From: Protula sp. h YS-2021
Lineage: Eukaryota > Annelida > Polychaeta > Sabellida > Serpulidae
Assembly (NCBI GenBank): GCA_949752745.1
Contig: OX457027.1
Location: 90,665,720 to 90,729,719 of the forward strand
Direction: 5' to 3'
Length of the DNA: 64,000 nucleotides
This document shows positions 24,680-38,750 of the stretch, piece after piece; the first letter of the stretch is position 1; every line of letters starts with the position of its first letter. Under the pieces are notes generated by a model. It was not told the origin of the DNA and did not search any database. It was given only the letters and a program-made list of their open reading frames with translations. The position numbers were made by a program, and so were the translations under genes.

Positions 24680-25837
24680 AGATCTCGAATCTCTGCGATC
24701 CTCCCCTTTTCTACCTCTGCTATTTTATTTATCAAAGTTTCTTTAACTTGACTATTGTATAATTCCAAGATAGGCCCGGTACTATATGATCGCCTACTTA
24801 TTTCGAAATGTACTGCAAGATTAAAAACACAATCATTCAACCATAACCTTTTTGTTGTTGTTTAATAGCACACCTCTATCAGTGGTCGGTCTGTTTTCAG
24901 ATTCTACAGATTCACTTGAAGATTGCGCAAAAATAGTACTCATAAAAGTAAAAAACTACTTTTTGAGATATCCATTCGCCTTGTGTTACTACATAACAAA
25001 TGTATTTCTCAGAGGTCACCTATTTTATAACAACGTAATCTTATGTAAGGTATTCGTTGTTATAAAACAACTGACCTCTGATGGGTCTACAGGCACGCTG
25101 TTGACCAACAACTAACATCTTCGGCGATTGGGTCTTTTGTGTATAATACCTTTTCGCCCCGCAGACCCACTGGGGATTCCGTGAAAATAATAGTCACAAA
25201 TCAGAGAATAACACCTTTCACTCCGCAGACCCACTGGAGATTCCGCGAAAATAGTTGTCATAAAACAGAGAAACTACTTTTAAAATATATTCAACAACCA
25301 AACTCCACTTTTGTGTATAATACCTTTTTATTCCGCAGTCCAACTTGGGATTCAGCCAAAATAGTACTGATAAAAGAGCGAAACTACATTTTAAAATATC
25401 CATCGGCTCTGCGTTTATACATAACAACGCTGTTATGTATGAACACAGAGTGGATGGATATTTTAAAATATAGTTCCGCAGTAGGGGAGGAGTGCCTATT
25501 CCCCATGGTCTGTTCTGGAGGGGCATACAGAACATATATGTGTGTTCTGTATGGGGTTGGTATACATGATAGAAGAAAACTGACCGGAAGTGATGTCCTG
25601 AAGTGACTTCATAAAGTGACGTCACAAAGTTTGAGGGAAGGGGGTCTGGATTAGTATTCAGAATGTACCCCTGAGTGAAAATGCACTCATGTATGTCTCC
25701 ATGTATCTGTCCATGGTTGTGCGCTTTCTGAAAAGCGTCATAACGTTGCATCAAAGTTCCCTTCAGTTTTTATGCATTGTAAGCAATTTTATCGTTGTGG
25801 ATACGGTATAAGTGATTAAAATATATATGTATATATA

Positions 25838-26030
25838 GAGTTTCATTGTGAAAAAACCAAAAGGATAAGTACTGTTTTTATCACCATTATCTGCATGGTG
25901 TGAAAACAAAAAGATATCATAGAGTTTCATTGTGAAAAATTATAAGATAATTACTGTTTTTTATTACCCTTATGTGCAAGGTGTGAAAAAACAAACCAAA
26001 CAAAAACATCATAGAGTTTCATTCTGGTAA
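25838..26030 (+). repeat. Short tandem repeat, about 81-90 bp unit
   Basis: The phrase atagagtttcattgtgaaaa begins units at about 25838, 25919 and 26009, with aaggataagtactgttttta-like interiors. Non-coding, inside the foldback-like element. Confidence 0.7.
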
Positions 26031-26149
26031 GTGTACAATTTCTCAAACCTGTTAGTGTCGTCCGACCCCCCTCAAACCCGGTATTATTGATCGACTCCCC
26101 CCTGAAACCCGCACACTTTAATGACTTTAATTTTTTTGTTATGGTATTG

Positions 26150-26500
26150 TCTAAAAAAATTCAAACAAGCATAACTTTAAAATTATTCGGTCGATTTTAA
26201 CCATGTTTTCAGCAAAGTAATCAGTAATACTTTAATGCTTTTAATGATATCCACTCCCTGCAAACCTATTATTATTGTCCTTCCCCTCCCCATCCCCCAC
26301 CACGTAAACGATGGCATCAGAGATGGCAAGAGATAGTCAACAGCGCATTACTTTAAAACTACTGGACCGATTTTAACAATGTTTTCAGCAAAGTATCTAT
26401 TTTAAGTTTGTTTATTAATGATGGCATTTACTAAAACAATTTCAAACAAGCATAACTTTAAAATCTATTGACCGATTTCAACCATTTTTTTACCAAGCTG
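26150..26500 (+). repeat. Three-copy degenerate direct repeat
   Basis: Phrases resembling cataactttaaaattattcg followed by gattttaaccatgttttcag recur at about 26170, 26345 and 26450. Non-coding. Confidence 0.6.
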
Positions 26501-26699
26501 TTCAGCAGGACTTTGTCTTTAAACTGATAACTGAACGTTGAATATGTACAGAACGTTGAAACTGTGTTTACACATTAAAAAGCAAGACATATTTTTAATA
26601 GTTTTATTAAAACACTTAAATACACAGCGCTTAAATCAATAACAATATTACAACATTTGTTGATTTACAGTATTTATTATAAAGTTTAGTAAAAAAAGG

Positions 26700-27430
26700 C
26701 TATTGTTCTTCATCTGTTATATTCCTTAACATCTCACTGTCCTCATCCACAGCATTTTCTTCCTCGCTGCTTTCACCATTCCCTATCTCATCTAGAAACT
26801 CTCTTTAAAGAATGCATCGTTTCGTCTTATAGCCGCTTTTAGTGCCTTTGAATATTCGTAATGTTTTTTATCAACAAAGTAATTAAAGTCTTCTAAAATG
26901 GTTTGATAATGTTTGCTTTGTTCTAGACGTTGGGTATATTTGAACAGTCTCATAAACAGTTGTTTTAGTCGGCGCTTATAAATGGGTCGAAAGTCATCAC
27001 TTGCACTTTCGGGCGCATCTTCAAGCCCTTGCTCTTCATATTCTGAAAGGTTTTCTTGAAATTTGTCATCATGGTCATCGTAGACTTCTTGGAGGATATC
27101 ATACCAAACAGAGTCTGTTTCTGACTCACAGAGCTGCTGTTATCATCACCCTCCCCACAATGTTCCATGTGTTTGAATAAAGCTTCTTGGCTGTTGTATA
27201 ACGACCACATTCTGTACAAGCATGTGCATTCTTTTCAGTCATGTTGACGCTTTGACTTTCCATAAAAGATTCATCTGAAGTGACCGAGACAGGCGCTTTT
27301 ATAGGGTTTTCCATATCTTTCTCTTATTCTCCTTCTAAAGTGCGTGCATACATTAAGTGTCTTTTAAGCTTTTGTGGCCAATAGTAAGATTTCGAACAAA
27401 TGTTGCATTGATACATCTTTTCGGTTCAAC
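26700..27430 (-). pseudogene. Transposon-encoded C2H2 zinc-finger protein, decayed
   Basis: On the minus strand, pieces in several frames form one product. A C2H2-like finger (Y-Q-C-N-I-C-S-K-S then K-R-H) lies near 27360-27425. A second (C-T-E-C-G then F-K-H-M-E-H-C) lies near 27150-27230. An acidic/helical segment containing W-Y-D-I-L-Q-E-V-Y-D-D-H-D-D follows near 27050-27110, then a basic helical region near 26810-26990 and an acidic tail ending D-E-E-Q at about 26706. I recall such finger-plus-helical ORFs as accessory proteins of invertebrate transposons, but cannot name the family. Several frameshifts and a stop break it. Confidence 0.55.
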
Positions 27431-27477
27431 ATCCCGTTCTCAAATGATAAAAAAGTCTTTGAGTGTCGATAAATATA

Positions 27478-27612
27478 TATATGACAACAAAGGTAACAAC
27501 AACGCAACAAAAACGCAACAACACCAACGCAACAATAGCAACAAAGCAAGAGCAACAACGCAACAACAACACGACAGCACCAACAACAACGCAACAACAA
27601 AACAACAACAAC
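27478..27612 (+). repeat. (CAA)n-type microsatellite
   Basis: Imperfect CAA/ACA repeat of about 130 bp. Open frames across it on both strands are low-complexity artefacts. Confidence 0.9.
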
Positions 27613-28300
27613 GTTTTTTCTATCATTTATGTCAAACCTTTCCAAAACAGACTTTATGTTCTGGATACCTATCCAGAACATACAGTACCAAAAACAGATG
27701 ACATCACTCTATGGCGTCACTTCCGGTAAAAACAGATAATGTCACTTCCGTATACAAAACAGACTGTCTGTTCTGAATACTAATCCAGACACCCCCTTTC
27801 AAATCCAGGGTTCGCATCATGACGTCACTTTATGACTTCACTTCATGATTTCACTTCCGGTCAGTTTTTTTCCATCAATTATACCAACCCCATACTGAAC
27901 ATACATGTATGTTCTGTATGCTCATCCAGAACAGACCATGGGGAAAAACACTCCCCCCCCTACTTTCCGCTCTTTTATGCGTATTATTTTCGTGGAATCC
28001 CCATTGGGTCTATGGTATAAAAATGCTTTATACACAACAGACCGTAACGCCGAAGAGGCTGGCTGTTGAACAACACTGATAGGGCATTGTGTTGCTGTCT
28101 AAAAGGTAACTATTTGTCCGATCTGGTAAGTTGTGTATCCAGTCTGTTTGTTTCTCGAACCAACTGAAGATTCCGGGAAAAATACTCTTATTAAAAGATA
28201 AAAAATGTTTACATCCGTAGTGGGTCTGAGGAGCAAAAAGATATTAAACATAGCAGACCGAACAGCCGTTGAGGTTGGCTGTTGGGCGAAAGTATTGCTA

Positions 28301-30281
28301 CTGCTATTAATAATGATTTTGTCACGTAAAAGGTTTATAGAGGGCTATTTGGGCAAGACGAATTTGTGACACTTTTGTTTTCTGTGAAAGGAAACTAATC
28401 GAAATCATAGAAAAGTGTACAAAAATGCTCCTATAAACTTAACCATAGCCTTAAATTACTAGTAATTCTTTTTTGCTCTTTGTCAAATGCATAATCCCTG
28501 AGGCTTATTTTTTATAATATATACTTGGTTTTCAAGTATTTGAAACCCAAAACTATAAATTTCACTTTGTTCCTATGTCTAGCAATTCATAATTTATATT
28601 TTTAATCTACAGTTTTCGTCCGAGTTTAGTCCAGAGACCAAGATAATTTACTGTTGTGTAACTGATTGATAAGGTAATTGTAGAACCACAACACTGCCGC
28701 ATCAACAGGTGATGGCAAGTAAAGATTGCACGTAATGATGTGATGGGCATTAGATGTTGACTCTGCAGTTTCAGTCGAAGTAACATACGGATAAGATTAC
28801 TGTACTTACAGAATTGAGAAGGAATCGTATTCTTATGTTATGCTATGATAAAGTTATGCATATATCCTGAGCAGAGAAAGAAAAAGAAACCTGTTATAAT
28901 TTTTGACCTTATACAGCTTATGGCCGTCTCACTCCACAGAAACAACAGTTGACGACGAGCAAATTGTGTGCATAAAGAACAAAGAACAATAGTAATTGTG
29001 AGGATTTAGTGTTGCCTCGCACAACAAAAGCATGACGCAGGTTGGTATTTTAAATTTTGTGTACTGGCAACTGAAGTAGGCTAAGCTAATACGTCTTGAA
29101 TACTTTGATGGGACACACAGTAGCTGAGAACTGTATAAGGAGCGTCTGGAGCAGTATTTTATTGCCAACGATGTTTCAGATGCGAAATTACGGTAACACT
29201 GACCTTAATACATAACATTTGTTCCTCGAAAAAAAACATTAACAAAGACTTAAAACAGAGGGAACGCTTCTACAGGACCAAAAGAAGCCCAATGTAATTC
29301 CCAATCGAGATACATTTTTAAAGCTTTATCAACAGGTAGGAAGATGTTCGCTATCAATTACGTCAGTGTGCAGCATAAATTAAGTGAACATTGTGAAATT
29401 TGGTACTTGTTAACAAAGTATCTGCGTGATAAGTGTGATCAGCATTTTTGTATCGAGAGTGAACAAACGCTAAAACGATTGCTGTAAAAAAGGAGTTAAC
29501 CTGCAAACAGGTTAAGAATATAACTATGATAATGGATATGGCAATAAAAGATGTGAACGAGACACAAAGTGCGTCGAGTAATGTCAGCAAGGTGGAAATG
29601 TCTCAGTGAATCGATATTTTTGGTGCGGAAAGATGAGGGAAAGTGTTTTAGTGAGGGCCACACACAGTTAAAACTAAAAGGAGGAGTAGCTCCAAAGTTT
29701 TGTAAACCGCGTCAGGTACTCTGCCCTCTAAAGGATCGGGTCAACCAGGAATTGGCAACATCGCGTAGAAAGGAATATTGATACTGATCAACTGGAGTGA
29801 TTAGGCGGCAACCATAATTCCGATATTGAAGAAGGGCTGTGCAGTGCGTCCACTGTTGACATCAAGGTCAATAGCCAGGTAAATGTTGATTGATAGTACA
29901 TGTTGTTGATTCACACTTCATATTTCCCCAATAAAAAGCATGCTTCGAACTGCAGCCGGTTGACAAAGACTTTGTATCTCCAAATGCTAGTTGACAAAGG
30001 TTAACGACAACTTGTGTCGAGAAGTATTCCAGTAGGTCTTGTTCATATTCAACAGACTTTGTTGCGGCATTTTCCTAACATCATTTATTTGGTAAGGTGC
30101 AATGGATCGAGTGTTTAATGACATAAATAATGTGTTATGTATTTTAGACGATGATAATTACCGGAAGAGATGATGACCGTCATTTGCATACCTTGAAGCG
30201 ACTTCAAGATTTTGGTGACGAGAGAATTTTTTTCGGTACTTATTTCAGAGACAAAAATGACATCCACAAGATTAAGTCAAA
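28301..30281. other. Intergenic DNA without recognisable genes
   Basis: No domain, splice model or repeat stands out. Confidence 0.4.
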
Positions 30282-30379
30282 GATCAAGGCAGTGGCCGAA
30301 GCACCTGCACGTATAATTTTTCCGAATTGAGAAATTCAATTCGGAAACATTATAGGTGCAGGTGCTTCGGTCACTGATC
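30282..30379. repeat. Near-perfect 98-bp hairpin
   Basis: The arm 30282-30329 (gatca...gtggccgaagcacctgc...) pairs with 30337-30379 (...gcaggtgcttcggtcactgatc) around a seven-base loop. It may be a very short foldback MITE or a hairpin RNA locus; no coding potential. Confidence 0.8.
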
Positions 30380-33300
30380 AATCGCGAGCAATGCGTATGA
30401 TTTCTAGTAAAAAAATTCATCATGTGCTTATGTGCCATGAAATTCACCCTTGTTATTAGGGGTGTTACGGTTCGCAGCGTAACCGAAAACTGACCACAGT
30501 TCTTGGGTTTGGTTCCTTTAATAACACCGAAAGAGAAAAACCGCGGTGTTTTTCGGGGTTTTTTTTGTAATTTTGTGACTGATAGCGGACAGATATGAAA
30601 TAAGATACTGCTTCGCGCTCAGCCATGAAACCTCAGCATGTTGACATGTTGCTCTTTTTAAAGGAAAATGTGTACATATGTCAAGTTATCACTTGACGTT
30701 TTAATGTGAACTGTTCCACAGCAGCGTTATGATTAGGAAACGTAAGTTAAGGCAAAACTGTAATGATTGTTAAAGGATATACTTTAACTTTATTGTAACT
30801 TCAGTGACGTGAAATAATACGTAATTTATTGTTGTTTTAGATATTTATGCTTATCTGTCGTTTCTTTGACTTTTCAAATATTTGTAAACTTTTAAACGGT
30901 TGGCGTATCGACACTTCCTGCAATCTATAAATAGTGGGGAACATTTTAGCACAGGCACAACAGCTGTATTCGCCTCCATGTTTGAGATACAGATTACACA
31001 GATTCATGTACCACAAGTGTCGACAGATAGCGGACAAACCCCGAATACTATAGCTCCTCGCTTTTCGTCGGCTGAGGACTAATGAAATCATTATTAGGTA
31101 TTTGGGTGACCTGTTTTAGGCACTTCGTCACCGAATAGATATTAAAGGACACATCCGTTATTTAAAAACATAGTTTCTAGTTTATCAATCTCAGCGTTTT
31201 AAATGTTATAAACTGGTGATTGTGTTTCAAATCACACAGCTAAAAGACACTATTGACTGATATACGATACAAATACAAATAATATATTATATAAATAATA
31301 TATAAAAAACCAGTGAACATGCCAATGGATGAGGCAGACTTCCACTGCCTAAATATTTTCCAAATCACTAGAGGAAAGTTTGGTATTCTACTCCTTATTG
31401 CCACACAAAGTTTTATATAAATAGATCACAAACGCCATACAAAAAGATGCAATGTAAAATCTGGTTGGCCCAACTCAATTCCAAATATGCTCCATTCTAG
31501 ACACACCGAAACAAAATTGTCAACGTCAAAGATTTTCAGTGACTAGAAATAGAATTGTTGTTGGAAAAGATTGAATTACATTTCTCTACTAATTACACTG
31601 TGCTCATACAAGTATGGTCAAAATGAAAAGATTTTAACCCGAAAGCAAGGCATTAACAGATATATTGATATCAAAATGAAAATACTTTCCCGTTGCTTGG
31701 ATGTCAGTAAACAGCCGACTCGTGTCATGGTGCACCTTGAGGTATGGCATGATGGTCCTTGGAAAATCGCTTTTAATTTTGCCGGAATGTTTTAAGGATA
31801 TAGACTTATTGTTCTTGATAGTCAGGAATTCGGATTATAGAAAAGTTTACAGCCCATGAAACAAGACCTCTTGCAAGACTTGATTAGTGTCTATGGAATT
31901 TATGACACCAATTTTACCGAAAATGGAAGTGTCTTCCATTCTGTTACACTTCAAAAATCCATAAAATTGAATAACATAATTCATAAGATTATCAGTGTGC
32001 ATAACAAAATCTTAAAATAGTCTAGCGGAGCAAATGGTTCAATCACTCAGATCAATTCTGAAATATATGAAGCATAGCAAGTACTCCACTGGCGAAAAAC
32101 AAAATTTCTCATTACGTACCGTTCTACGAAAAATACTGCAACCAGTGAAATGCCTGCATCATTATTTTTGGAACGTAATCCGAAATTCAAGGACAAAGGT
32201 AATCCAAAATCCGACATCGAATGGAAGTCATTTGTGATTGCAGACGAAGTTTCTTCGTGATTTCAGCCAAAAATCACCCGTTTTAACTGTAAACTAGGAA
32301 CCCTAATGTGCAATGTAGATTTATTGTATTTAGCATAGTTTATGCTTAGTCGATGTTTGTTTAGTTTTAAAAAACATTTAACCTAATTATTCTATTTTTC
32401 ACACTTTCAGTTAACTTGACAAGTTTAAAGGAACAAGTACGCTATTCGACCTCGCATCAGTCACTGTCACTCGGAAGCACGTGAGATTTTTTTATAAATA
32501 TTTTACTGTCATTGTTGTGAGATATGATTATTAAGATTAGTATTGCCTGTGGCTTGATAACACATTCTAAAGTCAACAGTATGTACATCCATCTTAACAG
32601 CTATTCAGCAGTCATTTTCAGTCCACAGCTAAAACACAAAAACACTTTAATTAATGGGTGAGTGATGATGTTAATTTTTGAGAAAGTTGTTGGATGCGGA
32701 AAGTGTTTGACTACATATAGCTTTGGGCTTCTCGCTCCAAATATACAGTAAGTCGCCTAAAAAATCTTTTAAGTTTAGTATTTTATATTAAACAAATAAA
32801 TTCTATGGAAAACAACTGTCAATTTTTACGACACTTCCAGTTCATTCTCATGTTGTAGGTATGATTTACCTTCCATAAATCAACAGAACATTCTATCAAA
32901 CAACAGAAAGTGTATTTGTTCAAGGGAAATGAATATATTTTGATTTTTTTCACTGCCTCTTAAGCATGCGTCAATGCTACAATAGCGTTTTAGGCTTCAT
33001 TGGCTTTGTTGATTTCATTAGTTACCAGGACCTTAGAAATTGTACCGAATTCCCGACATGAGTTACAGTTTGAAGTATTGCACCCACTTCAAACACAACA
33101 ACACCAATTTTTAGACCTCGATTTTAGATGACATCAAGTCATTCTTGGTTTCCTCATGCACATCTGTTAAATTCTCGTCAGTGGACCCGACAGGAAGATT
33201 AAACAATGAAGATAAAGATGCGATCAAACAACAGCTGCTGTAATAAGTCACAACGGCTAAACATATCCTCTCACTGTCCGCTCATCCACTTTAGTCACGG

Positions 33301-35138
33301 TACACAATACACACATCGAACAGATTTTTATCAAACCCGACGCAGTGCAAGACGTTGGAAGATTTTAAGCAAACGCTATTTATTATTATCAAATATCAAT
33401 GAACAAAAATTACTGTCTAAGAAGTTCTGTAACACACACCAAGACAAAATTAATCTATCCAGCGAAGTAAAGAACTAAATTACATTTCTGTTTGCATTAC
33501 GAAACATTGTGATTTTACACGTCATCGGATTTTCCTTATAAATCAATTGGTTTCCGAAACATCTAGCACCACAAACACAACTAATTCACTTCCCTTATAA
33601 AACTTCCGTATAATGTTTTAGATTTAACTTTGTGATATTTTAGTTTAGAGTATTATTTAAAGCTATTTATTACATTATTCAGATTTTACCCGGCCGTAGT
33701 CTCGCTCAGTAGCATTACCTGCTATTTCTTGGCAGATGGGTTTGTAGTCATTATCCTCTGATACCTCTGTGGCAAGTTCCATTTGCTGTGTTAGGGCACT
33801 CGGGCATGAATATAAAAAAGCGATAAAGCAGAATTTTATTTGCTTTCAGAATAAGATGTTGTAGACGTTATGTCAACAAAGTGCTGGAGGTATAGCACTG
33901 TTGATTCGTGCGTATATTTGAAGTCCATAAACAAATACACAAATACAAATATTTTATTTCTAAACACATCTTTATTAATAAAATGTCTTTTTAAAAACAA
34001 TCCTAGTCACTTTCTCCTATTTTTTATTGCGATTGTCCGATGTGACGGTTAAGGAATCGGTAATTAATCCACATAGTTTTCCTGTGTGTTTCCAAGAAAC
34101 AATTTAGGCTAGTTCAAAATTGTATTTTTCATTGATAACACTAATAGTGTTAATTGATCATAAGTAATAATAGAGAAACAAAATTTGGATTACCTGGTGG
34201 GTGATGGCTTATATTCCGCAATTTTACTTATCTTCTTTGCAAAAAATGACAACAGATTCGTCTTTTATGCAAGCAATGGATGTATGGGAAGAAGAAATCC
34301 CCAAGGGCTTGGCGTCATAGTCACAGAGAATTTCCAAAAATTTATTTTTAAAATGACTGGCCATGTCAATACTCCTTTCTGGCGTCTATCACGACCCTCA
34401 ACAATGTTTGTACTTTAAAATTTGATATAAGGTTTATTTACACCAGGATGTGAAATGTTTGCATCGGTAATATTTAAATTACTCAAAAGATCTATTGACA
34501 CATGAGTCCAGGATGTTACTAAAATAAAGGTTGCAGGAAGTACCGGAATATAAGACCAACTCTTGTAATTTTGATGCCATTACGTCTATGCGGTTAATAC
34601 TATGATCTCATTTGCTAAACACTTTATTTTCATTTTGCTGCTGTTGCTTTATCGTATTTAAGTAACATTTACTCATAAAGAAAACAAAATATGGAATAAA
34701 TTATATAAATAAATAAACATCTCCGAAAATAAACTACAATTGCAGGTAGCATTCAGCAACAAATTATTGGGATGCCGAAAGAAAATAATACTGTACATAA
34801 AATATTACTATAACAGGAATCCTTACTTTCGCCTGTAGGAATAAGGGAATAGAGAAATGGTAACCCACGAGTAATTAATCCTGTAAAGGTCTACTCATAC
34901 GAGTTATCAATTCAAAGAACAGGTTCTAAAAAGCATATGAAAAAGAAGGGATTAAACCGAAGCAGAAACAATAATCAGAATCAGCTTACACAAATCAGAA
35001 GATCACCGAAATGGAGAAAATGTGCACACAGACCATATCACAAAATAATCATGTATAAATGCGGAGAAGTATGACTACATCTAAACTAGTTATTGGCTGA
35101 TACCTTCAAGGCAGCACTCATTATGTATATCGGATAAT
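30380..35138. other. AT-rich intergenic DNA
   Basis: No gene is supported. At 30460-30560 the sequence around ggggtgttacggttcgcagc resembles the end of an old DNA transposon, but no partner end was found. Confidence 0.4.
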
Positions 35139-35172
35139 CAAAGTATTTTGCGTTCGTAGTTGTTTTCTAAAT

Positions 35173-35870
35173 TTAAAGATTATGCGCGATTGTATCAGTG
35201 ACTTGTCGTATCACCGCGTCGCAGTTTCCGCTATCCCCCTCCTTTGAACCGAGTAATGCCTCTGCCAGATGCGAAATCGCTACAGCGGACTGAATAATGG
35301 CTCTTTCTACTGATTGCAGCCGCACATCTCGTTTTTTTTGGCAGTGGCTCAATCTTCGGAACATCTCGGTATTCACAGAGGGAACCACCAGTTTCTCACA
35401 GTTCTTGGGTCTTTCATACTTGGCGTCCTTGTCTTTGACCTTTTAGTTGGTAAACGAGTCGAAAAACGCTTGTTGATAATGTTCGCGAGTCGCGAATTTA
35501 TCGGTGGGCCTGTGGACTGCCCCTCCGAAAATTCTTGCTCGATATTGAGTAGAACTGCCTCGTGATTGGGTCGATTTCAGTGCTCTGCGTCAGAGACTTT
35601 TTTCTTCGATGAGTCCAATAAGTCCTCAATATCACTGTCCTCGTCGCTAGTGTCACATCTAGAGCGACGCCTTTTCCGTGGATTCTCTTCCTCACTGTCG
35701 CTGATATCGTGGCTTCTTTTGCAATCAAATTTCCGATTTATAGAATCCAGCGTTGAATTGAAGGCCGTAAACGTGGCTCCGAGATCTGCAGGTTTGCCAC
35801 TAGTATCATCATTTTCATATATTCCTTGCATAGGGTTTTTATCGCTTTTGTTAGCTCTATTTTTATTCAT
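35173..35870 (-). pseudogene. Retroelement gag-like ORF, decayed
   Basis: Read on the minus strand from 35870, the product starts with a basic/acidic low-complexity region (E-E-E-N-P-R-K-R-R-R, D-E-D-S-D-I-E-D-L-L). After a frame change and an in-frame stop near 35445 it continues with K-Y-E-R-P-K-N-C, L-V-V-P-S-V-N, then a helical C-terminus containing R-D-V-R-L-Q-S-V-E-R-A. This order resembles ORF1 (gag-like) proteins of tyrosine-recombinase retroelements in marine invertebrates. No RT or recombinase is adjacent. Related sequence (gcgttcgtagttgttttcta) is found at about 35149 and again at about 36167, so the relic is bracketed by a direct repeat. Confidence 0.5.
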
Positions 35871-36950
35871 TTTTGTGTATTTTATGAAGCGTTAAACAAT
35901 GACAGACAACTGAAAATAAAATATAATATAAATCAAGTTTAGAATGTTTATATTAATCTTTAAATACTTAGTGTTCTTATATATTAACGAACAATAACAA
36001 GTGCAAACTGAAAAAAAAACATGTTATGCACAAACAACATGTAAATGTGTTTGCTCAAACGTGTTGTCAGTTAAAGGACCAAACGCTTAGTGATGATTAG
36101 TCGTCTGAATCAACATGTATGTCATGTTCTGCCGACAGTGACTGATGGGAGGTAGAATCAAAGTATGTTGCGTTCGTAGGTGTTTTCTAAATTTGAATAT
36201 TATAAGTATCACAAGCAAACTACTGCATTGTCATAAAAGTATTGCTGAGACAAGTTTGTAGAATCTGTAAGCACATAAAGTAAACTTTGTGCCATATATA
36301 TTGGATATGATTCCTCTGGAACATCTCGGACAAACTATTTAAGTCAAATACCACCATTTACTACGATAAGCAAACACATAACTGTGAAATATTGACAACA
36401 AGTCTGACTCAATTGAATATAGCTGTAGATGGTTTTAAAAAGTGCTGAATGAATTTGCGTCTTTAAAATAATCTACAAACGAAGTATATGCTCAAATATT
36501 GGGTTCGGTTAAATTCCATAAAATTTATTCTTTTTAATGTTCCCTATTAGTATTGTTATTTTTTAGAAATCAAACCTATATTTCTTTTAAATTGCAAAGA
36601 CAATGTGACGTTGAATACGAGTGCAAATGCACGGTCACAAGTATTTAAGTGCACACTTGAAGAGAATAATAGATGTATCAAGTATCTGTCTTCACTTAAC
36701 TGATACCAGAGACTGTTCTGGTTGAAACGCACTTGATGTCTATTGTATGAACGAACACTGACACATACCAGTTAACGTTTTTGACATAGAATTTAGGTGT
36801 ACCTATATTTTGACAGTAAAACTATTGTTATTAATTATTATTAATTATTAATACCGGGATTTTTTAAGATCAAAACAAATGCAGCTGAAGGTTGAAATCG
36901 GCATTGTCAATCTTTTAAGTGCTTAACTGGTACTCTTTTCACATTTTAAG

Positions 36951-38718
36951 ATGTTAGAATTGATTGGATATTTCCTGACCAAAATTATTTTAGTTGTTTT
37001 AATTGTATTAAATCCCCAGCCTCAAATGCCAAAAATTCAAAAATATCCAAAATCAGTTAAAGAAAATATTATGGAGTATATAGCAACTAACTATCCAAGC
37101 TGCACATTTGATGCTGCTTTAGATGTCGGTTGTGGATCAGGAAAAGCTACATGGCTATGGATGGATACTTTTCACACTGTGTATGGAATTGACATAAATG
37201 CCAAACAAATTGAAAAGGCTAAGCAGCTTTATCCAAATATAACATTTGCAGTTGGGTCCGCAGAGGAATTACATTTTCCAAGCAATTCCATGGATTTGAT
37301 AACAATTGCTTCAGCATTAAACTGGGTTAACACAAGTAGGTTTTACGTTGAAGCAGAGAGAGTGCTTAAGCCAGGAGGTGTTTTAGCAGCGTTTACGACT
37401 ATTTTGGTTCATCTACAGTTTGACAATCACGAGGCTACTAAACTCGTTCGCGACGAAGTATGAGCTATCATTTTAATAATAATAGTAATAATAACACTGC
37501 GTTTTTATATACCGATTTTTCAAACAACCTGCTCAAACCGGTTTACAATGTGCGCATACATGTTTATAATTATTGATTACAATTTTTTAAAACTTAGGAT
37601 TATTATAATTTCGAAGTGCTTATATAGTGTCTCTGAAATTCCTATCTATTGGCACATACGCCTAACAATAATGCAACTCTAACTTGACTACAAAGGCACA
37701 CCGACATCCCTGGGGTGGGGGGGGGGTTGCAAGTTGTCATGATTCCTGGCCTACAGAACCATAACAGCATGGCTGCCAAGCGTCTTTAACCACTCGGCCA
37801 CCGAGCCCCTATTTATTGCAAGTTCAAAATCTTAACGCATGAAAAGAGCACTTTAACGGTTAAACTAAAATTATTCTAAGATTGTATTGAAATGAAACAA
37901 TCACAAAATGAAATATGGTGGGTGTGAAAAGAGGTTTTTAGAAAGGGTATAAGATTTGTTGATGTTTTTATTGTTAGTTTTTAGATAAGTGTATAACAAA
38001 AGGTAACTTTTGGCCGCAGACATACTATTACTCAATAAGAAAGTACCAAGACTTTACATTTCCGCTGCAAAATTTCAAAAGGTGAGATTACTGCAAAATT
38101 GCAAAAACCTTCCCGTAAATAGTGATTCATTTCTAGCTCTGTATAATGAATGCGCAAATTTTGACATAATGATAATTTTCGCTGTGTTATGATAAGTAGA
38201 CATTTTTGCAAGAAAATCAGGAGTTTATTGGACTTTATGGTATTTTAAAGTGATATATACCTAAATATACCCTAAATATCACAAATTAAGATATCACAGT
38301 TTAAGAATGAATTAATTAATCTAGATCCTGTTTATTCTTAACTGGTGATTATGTTACAGATTAGAGCTGCAGCATGTTATTGACAATCTGTCTGTTGAGT
38401 GGTGGATTAAAGTACTAGAAAACACAGACGGATACCGCGCCTATAGTGAAGCAAATCCTGAATCGACTGAATTAGATTTTCTTAAGATCAAGTATTTTTC
38501 TTAACATTTTACTCTTTAACAGTCGTTTGTTGTTATGAAGAAAAACTGGTAATTACAAAAACGTCAAACACTCCGTTGAATGTCCTAGTACTAAGAATTT
38601 GTTGAATTTAGGTCACAAGAAAATAATTCTCACAAAAGACTCTTTTTAACCTGTTCTAATCAATGTTTAGCTTACATTCTCCTAATTGCTTTTATTATTA
38701 TTATTATTATTATTATTA

Positions 38719-38750
<32 letters not shown>

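Larger units (their letters stand above)
24860..28300. mobile_element. Foldback-like DNA element with long inverted arms
   Basis: The left arm (about 24870-25690) and right arm (about 27740-28300) are inverted copies of each other. Shared blocks include ttctggaggggcatacagaa against ttctgtatgctcatccagaa, the gaccggaagtga/tcacttccggtc block, and the cagacccactggggattccg block against its complement near 27990-28010. The left arm contains about four imperfect subrepeats of gattccgcgaaaatagt plus gagaaactactttt, and a strong hairpin at 25384-25477. The 2-kb core holds tandem repeats and a broken minus-strand zinc-finger gene. A fragment of the same arm recurs at 52560-52650. Exact ends and target duplication are not resolved. 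Confidence 0.65.

Noticed and set aside
27357..27729. Asn/Gln/Thr-rich plus frames and Cys/Val-rich minus frames
   Set aside because: Produced by the CAA microsatellite.
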